This document shows, piece after piece, positions 24,571 to 33,736 of a stretch of DNA of 64,000 nucleotides (position 1 is its first letter; every line of letters begins with the position of its first letter). The translations under genes were made by a program, and so were the position numbers. The notes beneath the pieces were generated by a model that saw only the letters and a list, made by a program, of their open reading frames with translations, ran no database searches and had not been told where the DNA came from. The DNA is from Ramlibacter sp. PS4R-6 (GTDB lineage Bacteria; Pseudomonadota; Gammaproteobacteria; Burkholderiales; Burkholderiaceae_C): NCBI RefSeq assembly GCF_037572775.1, contig NZ_JBBHKA010000001.1, positions 1,488,001 to 1,552,000 of the forward strand, in the 5' to 3' direction.

Positions 24571-27500
24571 TCAGGCGAGGATGAGGTCCGAAGCCACCAG
24601 CGTGGCCACCCCCGTCAGCTCCACGACGAACTCCGCGGCGCCGTCGGCATTGGTGCTGCCATAGAGCTTGTGCGTCGCGCTGTCGAAGCGCAGCTGCCCG
24701 GTCGCGTTCGCGCTGAATTCGGCGCTGCCGATGAACGTGAAGGACTGGAGGCCCTTCTTCGCGCTGTTCGCATCCATCTTGGCGAGGTCGATGTGGTCGC
24801 CCTCGGCCGGCCGGAAGTCCGTGATCACGTCGGTGTGCAGCCCGTCGCTGTCGGCCGCCGAGAGGTAGACGAAGCGGTCGCCGCCGGCGCCGCCGGTCAG
24901 CACGTCCGCGCCGGCTGCGCCATTGATCACGTTGGCCTGCGCATTGCCCGTGATCGCGTTGTCCAGCGCGTTGCCCGTGGCGCTCTTGGCCGTGCTCCCG
25001 GTGAGGGTCAGGTTCTCCACACCGGCGACCAGCACCATGTTCACCGACGACAGGATCGAGTCGATGCCTCCATTGGCGGCTTCGATGACCACGTCCTTCG
25101 AGATGTCGACGATGAAGGTGTCGTCGCCTGCGCCGCCGTCCATCGTGTCCGCGCCCGTGCCGCCGTCGAGCGTGTCCGCGCCCGCTCCGCCGGCCAGCGA
25201 GTCCGTGCCGGCCCCGCCTGCCAGCGAGTCGGCGCCGACGCCCCCCACGAGCGTGTCGGCGCCCGACGTGCCGCCCAGTGCCTGGCCGCCCGCCGTGATG
25301 AAGTTGAAGTCGCTCGAGCCCGCGTAAGCATTGCCGGCGGCGTCCTTGAACGTGCCCGCCGCGAACGTCAGCCGGTACTCGGTGCCAGCGGCCAGGTCGG
25401 CGGTGGGATCGATCGTCACTTCGCCGCCGGCGATCGACACGCGCGTGCTGGCCGCCGTGTCGAAGGTTTCCACCACCGTGCCGTCGGCCTTCTGCAGCAC
25501 GACATTGCCGCTTCCGCGCAGTACGTCTTCGCTGAAGGTCACGACCACGTTCGCGCCGATGGGGACGCCGACGGTTTCGTCGGAAGGGCTGAACGAGGTG
25601 ACAACCGGCGGCGTGCTGTCCGCGACGAGGACCGCCACGGGCGCCGTCGCGGCCGAAGCCACCTGCTCGTAGCTGCCGGCCTGGTCGAAGTAGCTCGCGA
25701 TCACCGTGATGGTCTTGCCCACCTCGCTCTCGCCCAGCAGGAGCGTCGCGCCGGTTGCGCCGGCGATGTCGGTGCTGTCGGCCTGCCACTGGTAGCCCAC
25801 GGTGCCCATGCCGTCGGCGTCGGCAAGCGAGTCGGAGGCGGTGAGCACCTCGCCCTGCCTTGGCGTGCCCGAGATCATCACTTCGCCGGTGGGCGCATCG
25901 TTGGCGGGGATGAGCCGCATCGTCGTGTCGCCGACGGCCTGCAACGCGCCGCCCGTTCCCTGCGCGCCCGTGTTGCCGTCGTCGAAGGTCCAGGCCACCT
26001 GCACCTGGCCGGACGGCGTGTCGGAATTGCTCGAATAGGTGATGCTCGAAAGCGCTTCGTTGACGCGAGACTGTGTCGCGTTGCCGTTGAAGGCGATCGC
26101 GAGCGAGCCGCCTGCGTTGGTGTAGGTGCCGATCGTGATGCCGCCCAGCACCGCGTCGCCCGCCGCCAGCGTCAGGTTGCCGCCGCCCGCGAAGGTGTCC
26201 TCGCCCGACGCGCCGCCCATGCGCTGCACCGTGATGCTGGAGCCCGCGTAGTTGCCCACGCCGCCGTCGAGCGCGGCGAGGTTCGCGTCGAAGACCGCGA
26301 CAGAGCTGTCGAGGAAGACCGGCGCCGCGTTCTCGATGAAAGTCGAGCCTGCGGAGAGCGTGTCGACCGGCGCGCCGTGGAAGCTCGTGTCGAGGCTGCC
26401 GTCGGCGTTGTACCGCGCCACGAGCACGTCGGCCTCGATGCCTTCCGTGGTGGAGGCGGCAACGACGATCTTGCCGTCCGCCTGCACCGACACGCTGCCG
26501 CCCATCTCGGTGTTGCCGTGCAAGTCGGTGAGGACGTAGCCGGTGCCGTTGAAGGTGGTGTCCACGCTGCCGTTCGCGTTGTAGCGCATGGTCACCACGT
26601 CGGAATGGGCCTCATCGGCATACCCGGTCACCACGAACTTGCCGTCGGCCTGCAGCGCGATGCCCTGGACCGATACGTTGGCGGTGGGCACGAGGTTTGT
26701 CAGGACCTTGCCTGTGCCGTTGAAGGCGGTGTCGAGGGTGCCGTCGGTGTTGTAGCGCGCGATGGCGAACGAACCGCCCGAACCGCCTGCGACGAGTATC
26801 TTGCCGTCGGACTGCATCGCGATGCCTGTGGCCGAGTCGGGTGTGCCGAACTGGCCCCCGGAGCCGAAGTCGGTGGTGGCAATCCCGTCGCCGCTGAAGC
26901 TCGTGTCGAGGGAGCCGTTCGAATTCAGGCGCATCACCTGGAAGTCGCTGTTGTCGTTGGAGCCCGCGACGACGATCTTCCCGTCGGCTTGCAACGCGAT
27001 GTCGCGGATCACGCTGAACCTGTTGCCCAGGCCGATGAGCTCGGAGCCGGTCCCGTTGAAAGTCGTGTCGAGGCTGCCGTTGCTGTTCAGGCGCGCAATC
27101 GCGAACGTCTGGTAGCCGTTGACCGGGTGCCAGTTGGCCATGCCCGCGACCAGGATCCTGCCGTCGGCCTGCACCGCGACAGCCTGGCCGCTCTCGCTGG
27201 CGGGGCCGACCTGGACGCTGGCAACGCCGGTTCCGTTGAACGACGTGTCCAGGCTGCCGTCCGTGTTGTAGCGGATGACGCCGAAGCCGCCCGAGTTTTG
27301 CGTGCCCCCGACCACCATCTTGCCGTCGGCCTGCAACACCATGTCGGCCGCCGCAAAACCGCTGACGCTGGTGGAGCTGCCCGTGCCGTTGAAAGTCGTG
27401 TCCAGGGTACCGTCGGCGTTCAGGCGCAGCACGGTGGCCGTCCTGTAGTCGATGTTGGCCGCGAGGAGAATCTTTCCATCCGGCAGCGTGATCGTTGTGC

Positions 27501-28728
27501 GCGCGTAGTCGTTTGTCCCATCGCCCAGGGCCATCACGGCCATGCCGGGTATGACCGCCGCGAACGTCGGTGCGACGTTGCCCGGGTCGACCGGAGCCGG
27601 CACACCGAAGCGCGTGCTGTAGATGTCCAGGCCGCTCGCCGGGTCGACGTAGCCTTCCCATGACACGGCGTAGCCGCCGCCTTCGAGAGCGGTGATGGCG
27701 GGGCGCGTCTGCCCGTCGGTGAAGTCGGCGGGGCTGATGCGCGTTTCGCCGCCGACGCGGCTGCCGTCCGCCGCGAACTGCTGCGCCTCGATGACCGGTG
27801 CGCCGTTCGCGAACGAATGCCATGCAACCACCCATCCGCCTTCATCGAGGCCGGTGATGGTCGGTGCCGTCTGCTCTTCGGCGATCACCGTGTTCACGAG
27901 CGTCTCGCCGCCGACGGGGCTGCCGTCGCCCGCGTAGCGCTGCGAGTAGATGCCGCCCAGGTCGCCTTCCTGCGAGTACGAGGTCCATGCGACCACATAG
28001 CCGCCGTCCGCCAGTGCGGCCACTTCCGGCGACATCTGGTTGTCGGCGATCGTCGTGTTCACACGCGTCTCGGCGCCGGCGAAAGTGCCGTCGGCGTTGA
28101 AGCGCTGCGCGGACACGCCCCATGTGAACCCCACGTCCGGCGAAATCCAGGTGACGACCCAGCCGCCGCCGGCGAGGCCGGCCACCATGGGATCGCCCTG
28201 GTTGCCCGCGGTGGTGGTATTGGCGCGCACTTCGCCGCCCACGCGCGAACCGTCGGCCGCATGGCGCTGCGTGTAGATGCCGTAGTCGTCGCCATCGCCC
28301 GAGACCCAGGCGGCCAGGTAGCCGCCGTCCGCCAGGCCGCCGGCGTCGGCAACGCTTTGCGTGCCCACTGTCTGCGTGTTGACCAGGGTCTCGCCGCCGA
28401 TCGGCGTGCCGTCGGCCGCGAATCTCTGGCTGAGCACCCCCTCCGAGCTGCCGTCCGCCTCGTTCGAAGTCCAGACGACGACGAAGCCGCCGGCTTGCGC
28501 CGTGATGGCGGGCATCATCTGCATGTTGGCCGTCGTGGTGTTCACGCGGGTCTCGGCCCCGGCGGCGTTGCCGTCGGCGCCGTAGCGTTGGAAGTAGATG
28601 TCGCCGAAGTCGCTTCCGGGCTGGAAGGAGTGCCAGGCGACGACATAGCCGCCATCGGGCAGGGCGGCGATGTCGGACCAGCTCTGTTCGTCGGCGGTCG
28701 ACGTGTTGACGCGGGAAACGGTGCTCAT
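24571..28728 (-). CDS. Giant RTX/delta-60 repeat protein, probable type I secretion substrate
   Basis: Encodes about 1385 residues from ATG 28728; a start 49 codons earlier is possible and neither has a clear ribosome-binding site. Residues 1-375 hold about eight repeats of about 45 residues around GGYVVAWxS and VNTxxAxxQ. Then come delta-60 repeats (SLDTTFNGTG...ADGKIVVAG), an Ig-like domain (PVVTSFSPSDETVGVPIGAN), and calcium-binding RTX nonapeptides such as GGAGADTLDGGTGADTMDGG. The C terminus (GQLRFDSATHKLYGSTN, then VATLVASDLILA) resembles the M10 serralysin-type secretion signal. No N-terminal signal peptide, as expected for type I export. Likely cell-surface or released adhesin. Confidence 0.8.
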   Translation of the reverse strand: MSTVSRVNTSTADEQSWSDIAALPDGGYVVAWHSFQPGSDFGDIYFQRYGADGNAAGAETRVNTTTANMQMMPAITAQAGGFVVVWTSNEADGSSEGVLSQRFAADGTPIGGETLVNTQTVGTQSVADAGGLADGGYLAAWVSGDGDDYGIYTQRHAADGSRVGGEVRANTTTAGNQGDPMVAGLAGGGWVVTWISPDVGFTWGVSAQRFNADGTFAGAETRVNTTIADNQMSPEVAALADGGYVVAWTSYSQEGDLGGIYSQRYAGDGSPVGGETLVNTVIAEEQTAPTITGLDEGGWVVAWHSFANGAPVIEAQQFAADGSRVGGETRISPADFTDGQTRPAITALEGGGYAVSWEGYVDPASGLDIYSTRFGVPAPVDPGNVAPTFAAVIPGMAVMALGDGTNDYARTTITLPDGKILLAANIDYRTATVLRLNADGTLDTTFNGTGSSTSVSGFAAADMVLQADGKMVVGGTQNSGGFGVIRYNTDGSLDTSFNGTGVASVQVGPASESGQAVAVQADGRILVAGMANWHPVNGYQTFAIARLNSNGSLDTTFNGTGSELIGLGNRFSVIRDIALQADGKIVVAGSNDNSDFQVMRLNSNGSLDTSFSGDGIATTDFGSGGQFGTPDSATGIAMQSDGKILVAGGSGGSFAIARYNTDGTLDTAFNGTGKVLTNLVPTANVSVQGIALQADGKFVVTGYADEAHSDVVTMRYNANGSVDTTFNGTGYVLTDLHGNTEMGGSVSVQADGKIVVAASTTEGIEADVLVARYNADGSLDTSFHGAPVDTLSAGSTFIENAAPVFLDSSVAVFDANLAALDGGVGNYAGSSITVQRMGGASGEDTFAGGGNLTLAAGDAVLGGITIGTYTNAGGSLAIAFNGNATQSRVNEALSSITYSSNSDTPSGQVQVAWTFDDGNTGAQGTGGALQAVGDTTMRLIPANDAPTGEVMISGTPRQGEVLTASDSLADADGMGTVGYQWQADSTDIAGATGATLLLGESEVGKTITVIASYFDQAGSYEQVASAATAPVAVLVADSTPPVVTSFSPSDETVGVPIGANVVVTFSEDVLRGSGNVVLQKADGTVVETFDTAASTRVSIAGGEVTIDPTADLAAGTEYRLTFAAGTFKDAAGNAYAGSSDFNFITAGGQALGGTSGADTLVGGVGADSLAGGAGTDSLAGGAGADTLDGGTGADTMDGGAGDDTFIVDISKDVVIEAANGGIDSILSSVNMVLVAGVENLTLTGSTAKSATGNALDNAITGNAQANVINGAAGADVLTGGAGGDRFVYLSAADSDGLHTDVITDFRPAEGDHIDLAKMDANSAKKGLQSFTFIGSAEFSANATGQLRFDSATHKLYGSTNADGAAEFVVELTGVATLVASDLILA

Positions 28729-28933
28729 GGGGGGATCCAGGGAAGGGGATCGGGCAGCGGGGGAGCCGCCGCGCGCGCTGGCGGGGGAGATGCGGCTGCG
28801 CGCGGAACTGCGTCGCAGGGACTGGAACTGTATGGATGGCGCGGCGCAGGAACTCCTGTCGCGATTCGCCTGCATCCAACGATGCAGCGACCTTGTGACT
28901 TAGAGCCCTAGCGCCGAGTTCGGAGACCGCCCG

Positions 28934-29881
28934 CTAGCGCGCGGAAACAGCCACGCCCCAGGGCGACTCGCCGACTCCAATGTCCATCACGCGCACGAGC
29001 GCCACGGTGTCGATGATCGTGACGCTGTTGGAGCGCCCATTCGCCACATAGAGCCGGGCGCCGTCGGGCGAGAGGGCCATGTTCCATGGCCGCTGCCCGA
29101 CGCCCACCGTTGCGACGACTTCGCCGCGCGCGAGGTCGACCACCGAAACGCTGGCGCCGCGCCCATTGGAGACGTAGGCGCGCGAGCCGTCGGGGCTGAT
29201 CGCCACACCGTTGGCGAACTGCCCGGCAGCGATCGTGCGCTCTACCTTGCGCGTCGCCATGTCGATGACGTGCACCGTGCTGTCGAGTTCGCAAGCGACG
29301 ACGGCGCGGCGGCCGTCCGGCGTGAAGGCGATGCCGCGGGGGCGCCGGCCCACGGCGATGCTCGCGACCTGCCGGCGCTCGCCCACGTCGATGACGTCGA
29401 CCTGCGCCGCGTCCTCCGCTCCCGCCAGCAGCCAGCGTCCGTCGGGCGAGAAGGCCGTGTGCTCGGGGTTCTTGCCCTCCACGCGGATGCGGGCGGCGAC
29501 GCGGCCGTTCGCGACATCGACGAGCACGACGGCATTTTCTTCTTCGATCGCCGCGGCCAGCCATTGGCCGTCGCGCGACACGGAGATGCCTTCCGGAGAC
29601 GCGCCGAGAGCGATCCGCCCGCGCTCCCGGCGAAGCGCCGTATCGATGAGCAGGAGCGAACCCGACTCCTGTTCGCTGATGAAGAGCGTGGCGCCGTCCG
29701 CGCCGACCGCCACGCCCCTCGGGCGCCCGCCGGTGCGGATTTCGCCGGTGACTTGCTGCGTTTGCGTGTCGACGATGCTCACGCTACCCGACTTCTCGTT
29801 GGGCACGTAGGCGAAGGGCGCGGCCAGCACGCTCGCGGAATGCAGCGCGAGGAGGGCGACATAGAGGCGAAGGCTTTTCAT
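28934..29881 (-). CDS. YVTN beta-propeller protein associated with PQQ-dependent catabolism
   Basis: Encodes 315 residues with a signal peptide (MKSLRLYVALLALHSASVLA). The mature protein is about seven repeats of roughly 42 residues of the YVTN type (FAYVPNEKSGSVSIVDT, AYVSNGRGASVSVVDLA, LYVANGRSNSVTIIDT), forming a periplasmic beta-propeller. Such proteins are regularly found beside PQQ alcohol dehydrogenases, as here; their exact role is unclear. ATG overlaps the stop of the cytochrome b561 gene, giving a two-gene minus-strand unit divergent from the PQQ dehydrogenase operon. Longer frames upstream are antisense noise. Confidence 0.85.
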   Translation of the reverse strand: MKSLRLYVALLALHSASVLAAPFAYVPNEKSGSVSIVDTQTQQVTGEIRTGGRPRGVAVGADGATLFISEQESGSLLLIDTALRRERGRIALGASPEGISVSRDGQWLAAAIEEENAVVLVDVANGRVAARIRVEGKNPEHTAFSPDGRWLLAGAEDAAQVDVIDVGERRQVASIAVGRRPRGIAFTPDGRRAVVACELDSTVHVIDMATRKVERTIAAGQFANGVAISPDGSRAYVSNGRGASVSVVDLARGEVVATVGVGQRPWNMALSPDGARLYVANGRSNSVTIIDTVALVRVMDIGVGESPWGVAVSAR

Positions 29882-30447
29882 CGCAGGGAAGGAATCCCCA
29901 TTCGCGCGGCCACGCCGTCGTGCTGCAGCCAGTGCCATGCCGAGGCCGCCACGTGCAGTGCGACGAGCACCACGAACGCATACGCGGCCGCAAGGTGGAA
30001 GTCCGCCATCAGCTGCTTGGCCGCGGGCCAGTCGGCATGCGGCAGCGGCAACGCGGCCCCGAAGAAACGGATGGGATAGCGGGTGAAGCTGGAGCCGAGG
30101 AACCCGCTCACCGGCATGAGGAGCATGCAGGCATACAGAGCCCCGTGCGTCGCCTGTGCTGCCGCCAGTTGCCATGCGGGCAGGGCGTGCGCCGCTGGCG
30201 CGGGGTGCGACGCGCGCCACGCGAGCCGCAGGGCGACGAGGACCGCCAGGACGATGCCGATGGACTTGTGGACGTTGAACCACCCGGCGCGCAGTCCGGG
30301 TGGCGACTTGGGAAGGTCCACCATCCACCAGCCGAGCACGAGTTGCGCGATGAGCAGCACGGCGAGCAGCCAGTGCAGCGCGACCGTAGCGCGCGAGTAG
30401 GGCGCTACGGCCGGTGAAACGTGAGGTCGATCGCCCGAAAGAGTCAT
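29878..30447 (-). CDS. Cytochrome b561 family protein
   Basis: Encodes 189 residues with four membrane helices and the expected haem-ligand histidines: ALHWLLAVLL (helix 1), NVHKSIGIVL (helix 2), THGALYACMLL (helix 3) and DFHLAAAYAF with LHVAAS (helix 4). The family transfers electrons between quinone and periplasmic partners. The PYSRATVALHWL start matches the prokaryotic b561 group. It is translated first in a two-gene unit with the YVTN propeller, divergent from the PQQ dehydrogenase, suggesting a linked redox role. Confidence 0.88.
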   Translation of the reverse strand: MTLSGDRPHVSPAVAPYSRATVALHWLLAVLLIAQLVLGWWMVDLPKSPPGLRAGWFNVHKSIGIVLAVLVALRLAWRASHPAPAAHALPAWQLAAAQATHGALYACMLLMPVSGFLGSSFTRYPIRFFGAALPLPHADWPAAKQLMADFHLAAAYAFVVLVALHVAASAWHWLQHDGVAARMGIPSLR

Positions 30448-30627
30448 GCGGCTTGCATCGATTGCGATTGGATGATGCCCCAAACACGTGCGCGCTGTGT
30501 AAACTCGATCGCACCGGAACAAGGCGCCTGCACTGTCGAGCTGAGCGCCTTTTTCTGGCGTGGATGCATCGTGCCGCGATGTATTCCGGTACCGGGCTTT
30601 GTCAGTTGCTCGCTGTTGGGAGAATCG

Positions 30628-32400
30628 ATGAGGCTTGCCCTTTTCGCCGCCGTTTTGCTTGCGTCCGTTGCTGTCGCGCAGGTGCCCGCGGCCGCGCCGG
30701 ACGACGGCGCGTGGGTCATGCCGGGCCGTAACCACGCCGGCACACGGTTTTCGCCGCTGGCCCAGGTCACCGCGGCCAACGCCGGGCAGCTCAAGCTTGC
30801 CTTCAGCATGCCGACGGGCATCCACAAGGGCCACGAGGCCGCGACGATCGTCGCCGAGGACACGATGTTCATCGTGACGCCGTATCCCAACGCGGTGATC
30901 GCGCTCGACCTCACGAAACCCGGCGCCAGCGTGAAGTGGCGGTTCGAAGCCAAGCCCGACCCGGGGTCCCAGGGCGTCGCGTGCTGCGACGTGGTGAATC
31001 GCGGGGCCGCCTACGACAAGGGCCGCGTCTTCTTCAACACGCTCGACAACCAGGCCATCGCGCTCGATGCGAAGACCGGGCGCGAGCTGTGGCGCGCGAA
31101 GCTCGGCGAGATCAAGAAGGGCGAGAGCATGACCATGGCTCCGCTCGTGGTGAAGGACAAGGTGCTGGTGGGCAACAGCGGCGGCGAATTCGGCGTGCGC
31201 GGATGGCTCAAGGCGCTCGATGCGGCCACCGGCAAGGTCGCATGGACGGCTTACAGCACCGGCCCCGACAAGGATGTGCTCATCGGGCCGAACTTCAAGC
31301 CGTTCTATCCGCAGGACCAGGGCACCGACCTGGGCGTGAAGACATGGCCCGCCGACGCGTGGAAGATTGGCGGCGGCACCGTGTGGGCGTGGATCACCTA
31401 TGACGCCGCGCTCGACCTCGTCTTCTACGGCACGGCGAACCCGGGGCCATGGAACCCCGCGCAGCGCCCGGGCGACAACAAGTGGACGTCGGCGCTCATC
31501 GCGCGGCGGCCGGCCACCGGCGAGGCGATCTGGGCCTACCAGAAGAGCCCGCACGACCTGCACGACTTCGACGGCGTGAACGAAGCCGTCGTCGTGGAAC
31601 TGGATTGGCAGGGCCGCAACCGCAAGGTGCTGCTGCATCCCGACCGCAACGGCTACATGTATGTGATGGACCCGGCGACGGGCCAGGTGCTCGCGGCGCA
31701 ACCCTTCGTGCACATCACGACGTCCACCGCTGTGGACCTGCGAACGGGCAAGCTGAACTACAACCCCGACAAGGACCCGCGCCCCGGCGAGGTCACGCGC
31801 GACATCTGCCCCGCATCGCCCGGCGCCAAGGATTGGCAGCCCACCGCCTGGTCGCCGCGCACGAAGCTCCTCTATATCCCGCACCAGAACCTGTGCCAGG
31901 ACGCGGTGCCCGGCCAGGCGAGCTACATCGCCGGCACGCCCTACGTGGGCATGGACATCAAGATGTACCCGGGGCCGGGCGGGCACCGCGGGCTCTTCAC
32001 GGCATGGGACCCGGTGGCCGGCAAGGCCGCGTGGCAGGTGCGCGAACATTTCCCGGTGTGGAGCGGCGCGCTCGCCACGGCCGGCGACGTCGTGTTCTAC
32101 GGGACGATGGACGGCTGGTTCAAGGCGCTCGATGCGAAGACCGGCCAGAAGCTCTGGGAATACAAGACCGAGTCGGGAATCATCGGCCAGCCCGTGAGCT
32201 ACCGCGGCCCCGACGGCAAGCAGTACATCGCCGTGCTCGCGGGCGTCGGGGGCTGGGCGGGCGCGATCGTCTCGGGCGACATGGACCCGCGCGACGGCAC
32301 GGGCGCCTCGGGCTTCGCGTACGCGATGCGAGACCTGCGCGAAGCGACGAAGAAGGGTGGGCGGCTGTACGTCTTCTCGCTGGAAGGGCCCGCGAAGTGA
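30628..32400 (+). CDS. PQQ-dependent alcohol dehydrogenase (methanol/ethanol type)
   Basis: Encodes 590 residues: signal peptide (1-17), then an eight-bladed quinoprotein propeller. It oxidises a primary alcohol in the periplasm using PQQ and passes electrons to a cytochrome c. Visible are the adjacent cysteines Cys119-Cys120 (VACCDVVNRG) that form the ring disulfide over PQQ, the catalytic-Asp region ITYDAALDLVFYGTANPGP, and W-motifs such as GKVAWTAY. Two residues after the catalytic Asp is Ala, whereas lanthanide (XoxF-type) enzymes have Asp, so Ca2+ is more likely. The ATG at 30628 follows GGGAG; its stop overlaps the next start. Confidence 0.88.
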   Translation: MRLALFAAVLLASVAVAQVPAAAPDDGAWVMPGRNHAGTRFSPLAQVTAANAGQLKLAFSMPTGIHKGHEAATIVAEDTMFIVTPYPNAVIALDLTKPGASVKWRFEAKPDPGSQGVACCDVVNRGAAYDKGRVFFNTLDNQAIALDAKTGRELWRAKLGEIKKGESMTMAPLVVKDKVLVGNSGGEFGVRGWLKALDAATGKVAWTAYSTGPDKDVLIGPNFKPFYPQDQGTDLGVKTWPADAWKIGGGTVWAWITYDAALDLVFYGTANPGPWNPAQRPGDNKWTSALIARRPATGEAIWAYQKSPHDLHDFDGVNEAVVVELDWQGRNRKVLLHPDRNGYMYVMDPATGQVLAAQPFVHITTSTAVDLRTGKLNYNPDKDPRPGEVTRDICPASPGAKDWQPTAWSPRTKLLYIPHQNLCQDAVPGQASYIAGTPYVGMDIKMYPGPGGHRGLFTAWDPVAGKAAWQVREHFPVWSGALATAGDVVFYGTMDGWFKALDAKTGQKLWEYKTESGIIGQPVSYRGPDGKQYIAVLAGVGGWAGAIVSGDMDPRDGTGASGFAYAMRDLREATKKGGRLYVFSLEGPAK

Positions 32401-33170
32401 AAGCGGCGTGCGTGATGGCGTTCGCCTTGAACTTCGCCGGCGCGGCATTCGCGCAGGCCGCGCCCGACGCGCTGCGCGTGTGCGCCGACCCCGACAACCT
32501 GCCGTACTCGCGCGCCGACGGCAGCGGCTTCGAGAACCGCATCGCGCAAACGCTGGCCGACGACCTGAAGCTGCCGCTGCAGTACGAATGGCTGCCCGAC
32601 CGCCGCGGCTTCGTGCGCAAGACGCTGGGCGAGCAGAAGTGCGACCTGATCGTCGGCGTTCCCGCGCAGTTCGAGCGCACGGCCAACACGCGGCCCTATT
32701 ACCGCTCCACCTACGTGTTCGTCGAGCGCGCGACGGCGGCACCGCCCGTCCACTCGCTGGACGACCCTCGCCTGCCGAAGCTGCGCATCGGCGTGCAGCT
32801 GATCGGCAACGACCTCGCGGCCTCGCCGCCGGGCGAGCTGCTCGCCCGCCACGGCCACACGCAGAACGTGCGGGGTTTCACGCTGGCAGGCGAGACGCCT
32901 TCGGCCGAACGCGCCGTCGACGCCATCGTGCGCGGCGACATCGACGCCGCCGTTCTGTGGGGGCCGCAAGCCGCGTACTTCGCGCGCCGCGCCGCGGCGC
33001 CGCTGCGCGTGACGAAGCTGCAGGTCCCCGCCGATGCGCATTTCGAATTCGCCATCGCCATGGGCGTGCGCCGCGGCGACAAGGAGTTGCGTGAGCGCCT
33101 GGACGACTTCATTCGCCGCCGGCAGGCCGACATCGACGTCATCCTGGCCGAGTACGAGGTGCCGCAATGA
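32397..33170 (+). CDS. MoxJ/XoxJ-like periplasmic binding protein
   Basis: Encodes 257 residues from GTG, with a signal peptide ending in AGAAFAQA. It is a family 3 solute-binding fold: LRVCADPDNLPYSRADGSGFENRI at the N terminus, then LPDRRGFVRKTLGEQKCDLIVG. Members called quinoprotein-dehydrogenase-associated binding proteins (MoxJ/XoxJ) are thought to help mature or activate PQQ dehydrogenases rather than import solutes, and no ABC transporter is nearby, which fits. It overlaps the dehydrogenase stop (GTGA) and the cytochrome c start. Confidence 0.85.
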   Translation: MKAACVMAFALNFAGAAFAQAAPDALRVCADPDNLPYSRADGSGFENRIAQTLADDLKLPLQYEWLPDRRGFVRKTLGEQKCDLIVGVPAQFERTANTRPYYRSTYVFVERATAAPPVHSLDDPRLPKLRIGVQLIGNDLAASPPGELLARHGHTQNVRGFTLAGETPSAERAVDAIVRGDIDAAVLWGPQAAYFARRAAAPLRVTKLQVPADAHFEFAIAMGVRRGDKELRERLDDFIRRRQADIDVILAEYEVPQ

Positions 33171-33736
33171 CGAAGTGGGCCATTGCAATCGCCATCGCGC
33201 TGCTGGCCTCCGGGTGCGAGCGCGAGGCGCGGCGCTTCGACGTGCCGGCGAAGAACCAGACGCCTGCGGAGACGGCGCCTCGGATGTCGAGCAACCAACC
33301 CGCGATCGCGCAGCAGGGCAACGTCCGCGCGCCGCTGCGAAGCGAGAGCCCGTACGACGAGAACGCATACGCCGTGAACCAGGGCAAGCGCCTCTACCGC
33401 TGGTACAACTGCAACGGCTGCCATTCCATGGGGGGCGGCGGCATCGGCCCCGCGCTGATGGACAGCCAGTGGAAATACGGCGGCGACCCCGCGAGCATCT
33501 TCGATTCGATCATGCGCGGGCGCCCCGAGGGCATGCCCTCCTTCGGCGGCCACATCCCCGAAGACCAGGTGTGGCAGATCGTCGCCTACGTGCGCTCGAT
33601 GGGCGGGCAGTTGCGCAAGGACGTGGCGCCCAGCCGGGCCGACACGCTGTACCCCGGCAATCCCGAAAACGCGCGCCCGAAGGAGGCCCAGGTGCCCCAG
33701 AAGGCCGAGACCCCCGTTCCCGGAGCCCGTCCATGA
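33167..33736 (+). CDS. Lipoprotein cytochrome c
   Basis: Encodes 189 residues. A lipobox LLASGC gives a lipid-anchored periplasmic protein with Cys near residue 17. One haem site, CNGCH in YRWYNCNGCHSMGGGG, and a distal Met in PEGMPSFGG fit a class I cytochrome c. The C-terminal 35 residues are Pro/Lys rich. It sits between the PQQ dehydrogenase genes and the oxidase genes and overlaps both neighbours, so it is the natural electron carrier from dehydrogenase to oxidase. Confidence 0.88.
   Translation: MTKWAIAIAIALLASGCEREARRFDVPAKNQTPAETAPRMSSNQPAIAQQGNVRAPLRSESPYDENAYAVNQGKRLYRWYNCNGCHSMGGGGIGPALMDSQWKYGGDPASIFDSIMRGRPEGMPSFGGHIPEDQVWQIVAYVRSMGGQLRKDVAPSRADTLYPGNPENARPKEAQVPQKAETPVPGARP

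Noticed and set aside
24475-27663. A 1062-codon open frame on the plus strand opposite the RTX gene
   Set aside because: Its sequence is low-complexity Arg/Val/Ala/His-rich antisense translation of the repeats; the minus strand has ordered repeat families and an end signal.
30628-32400. Lanthanide-dependent XoxF-type dehydrogenase
   Set aside because: The residue two after the catalytic Asp is Ala (YDAAL), not the Asp expected for lanthanide binding; the match to the general PQQ alcohol family is enough.
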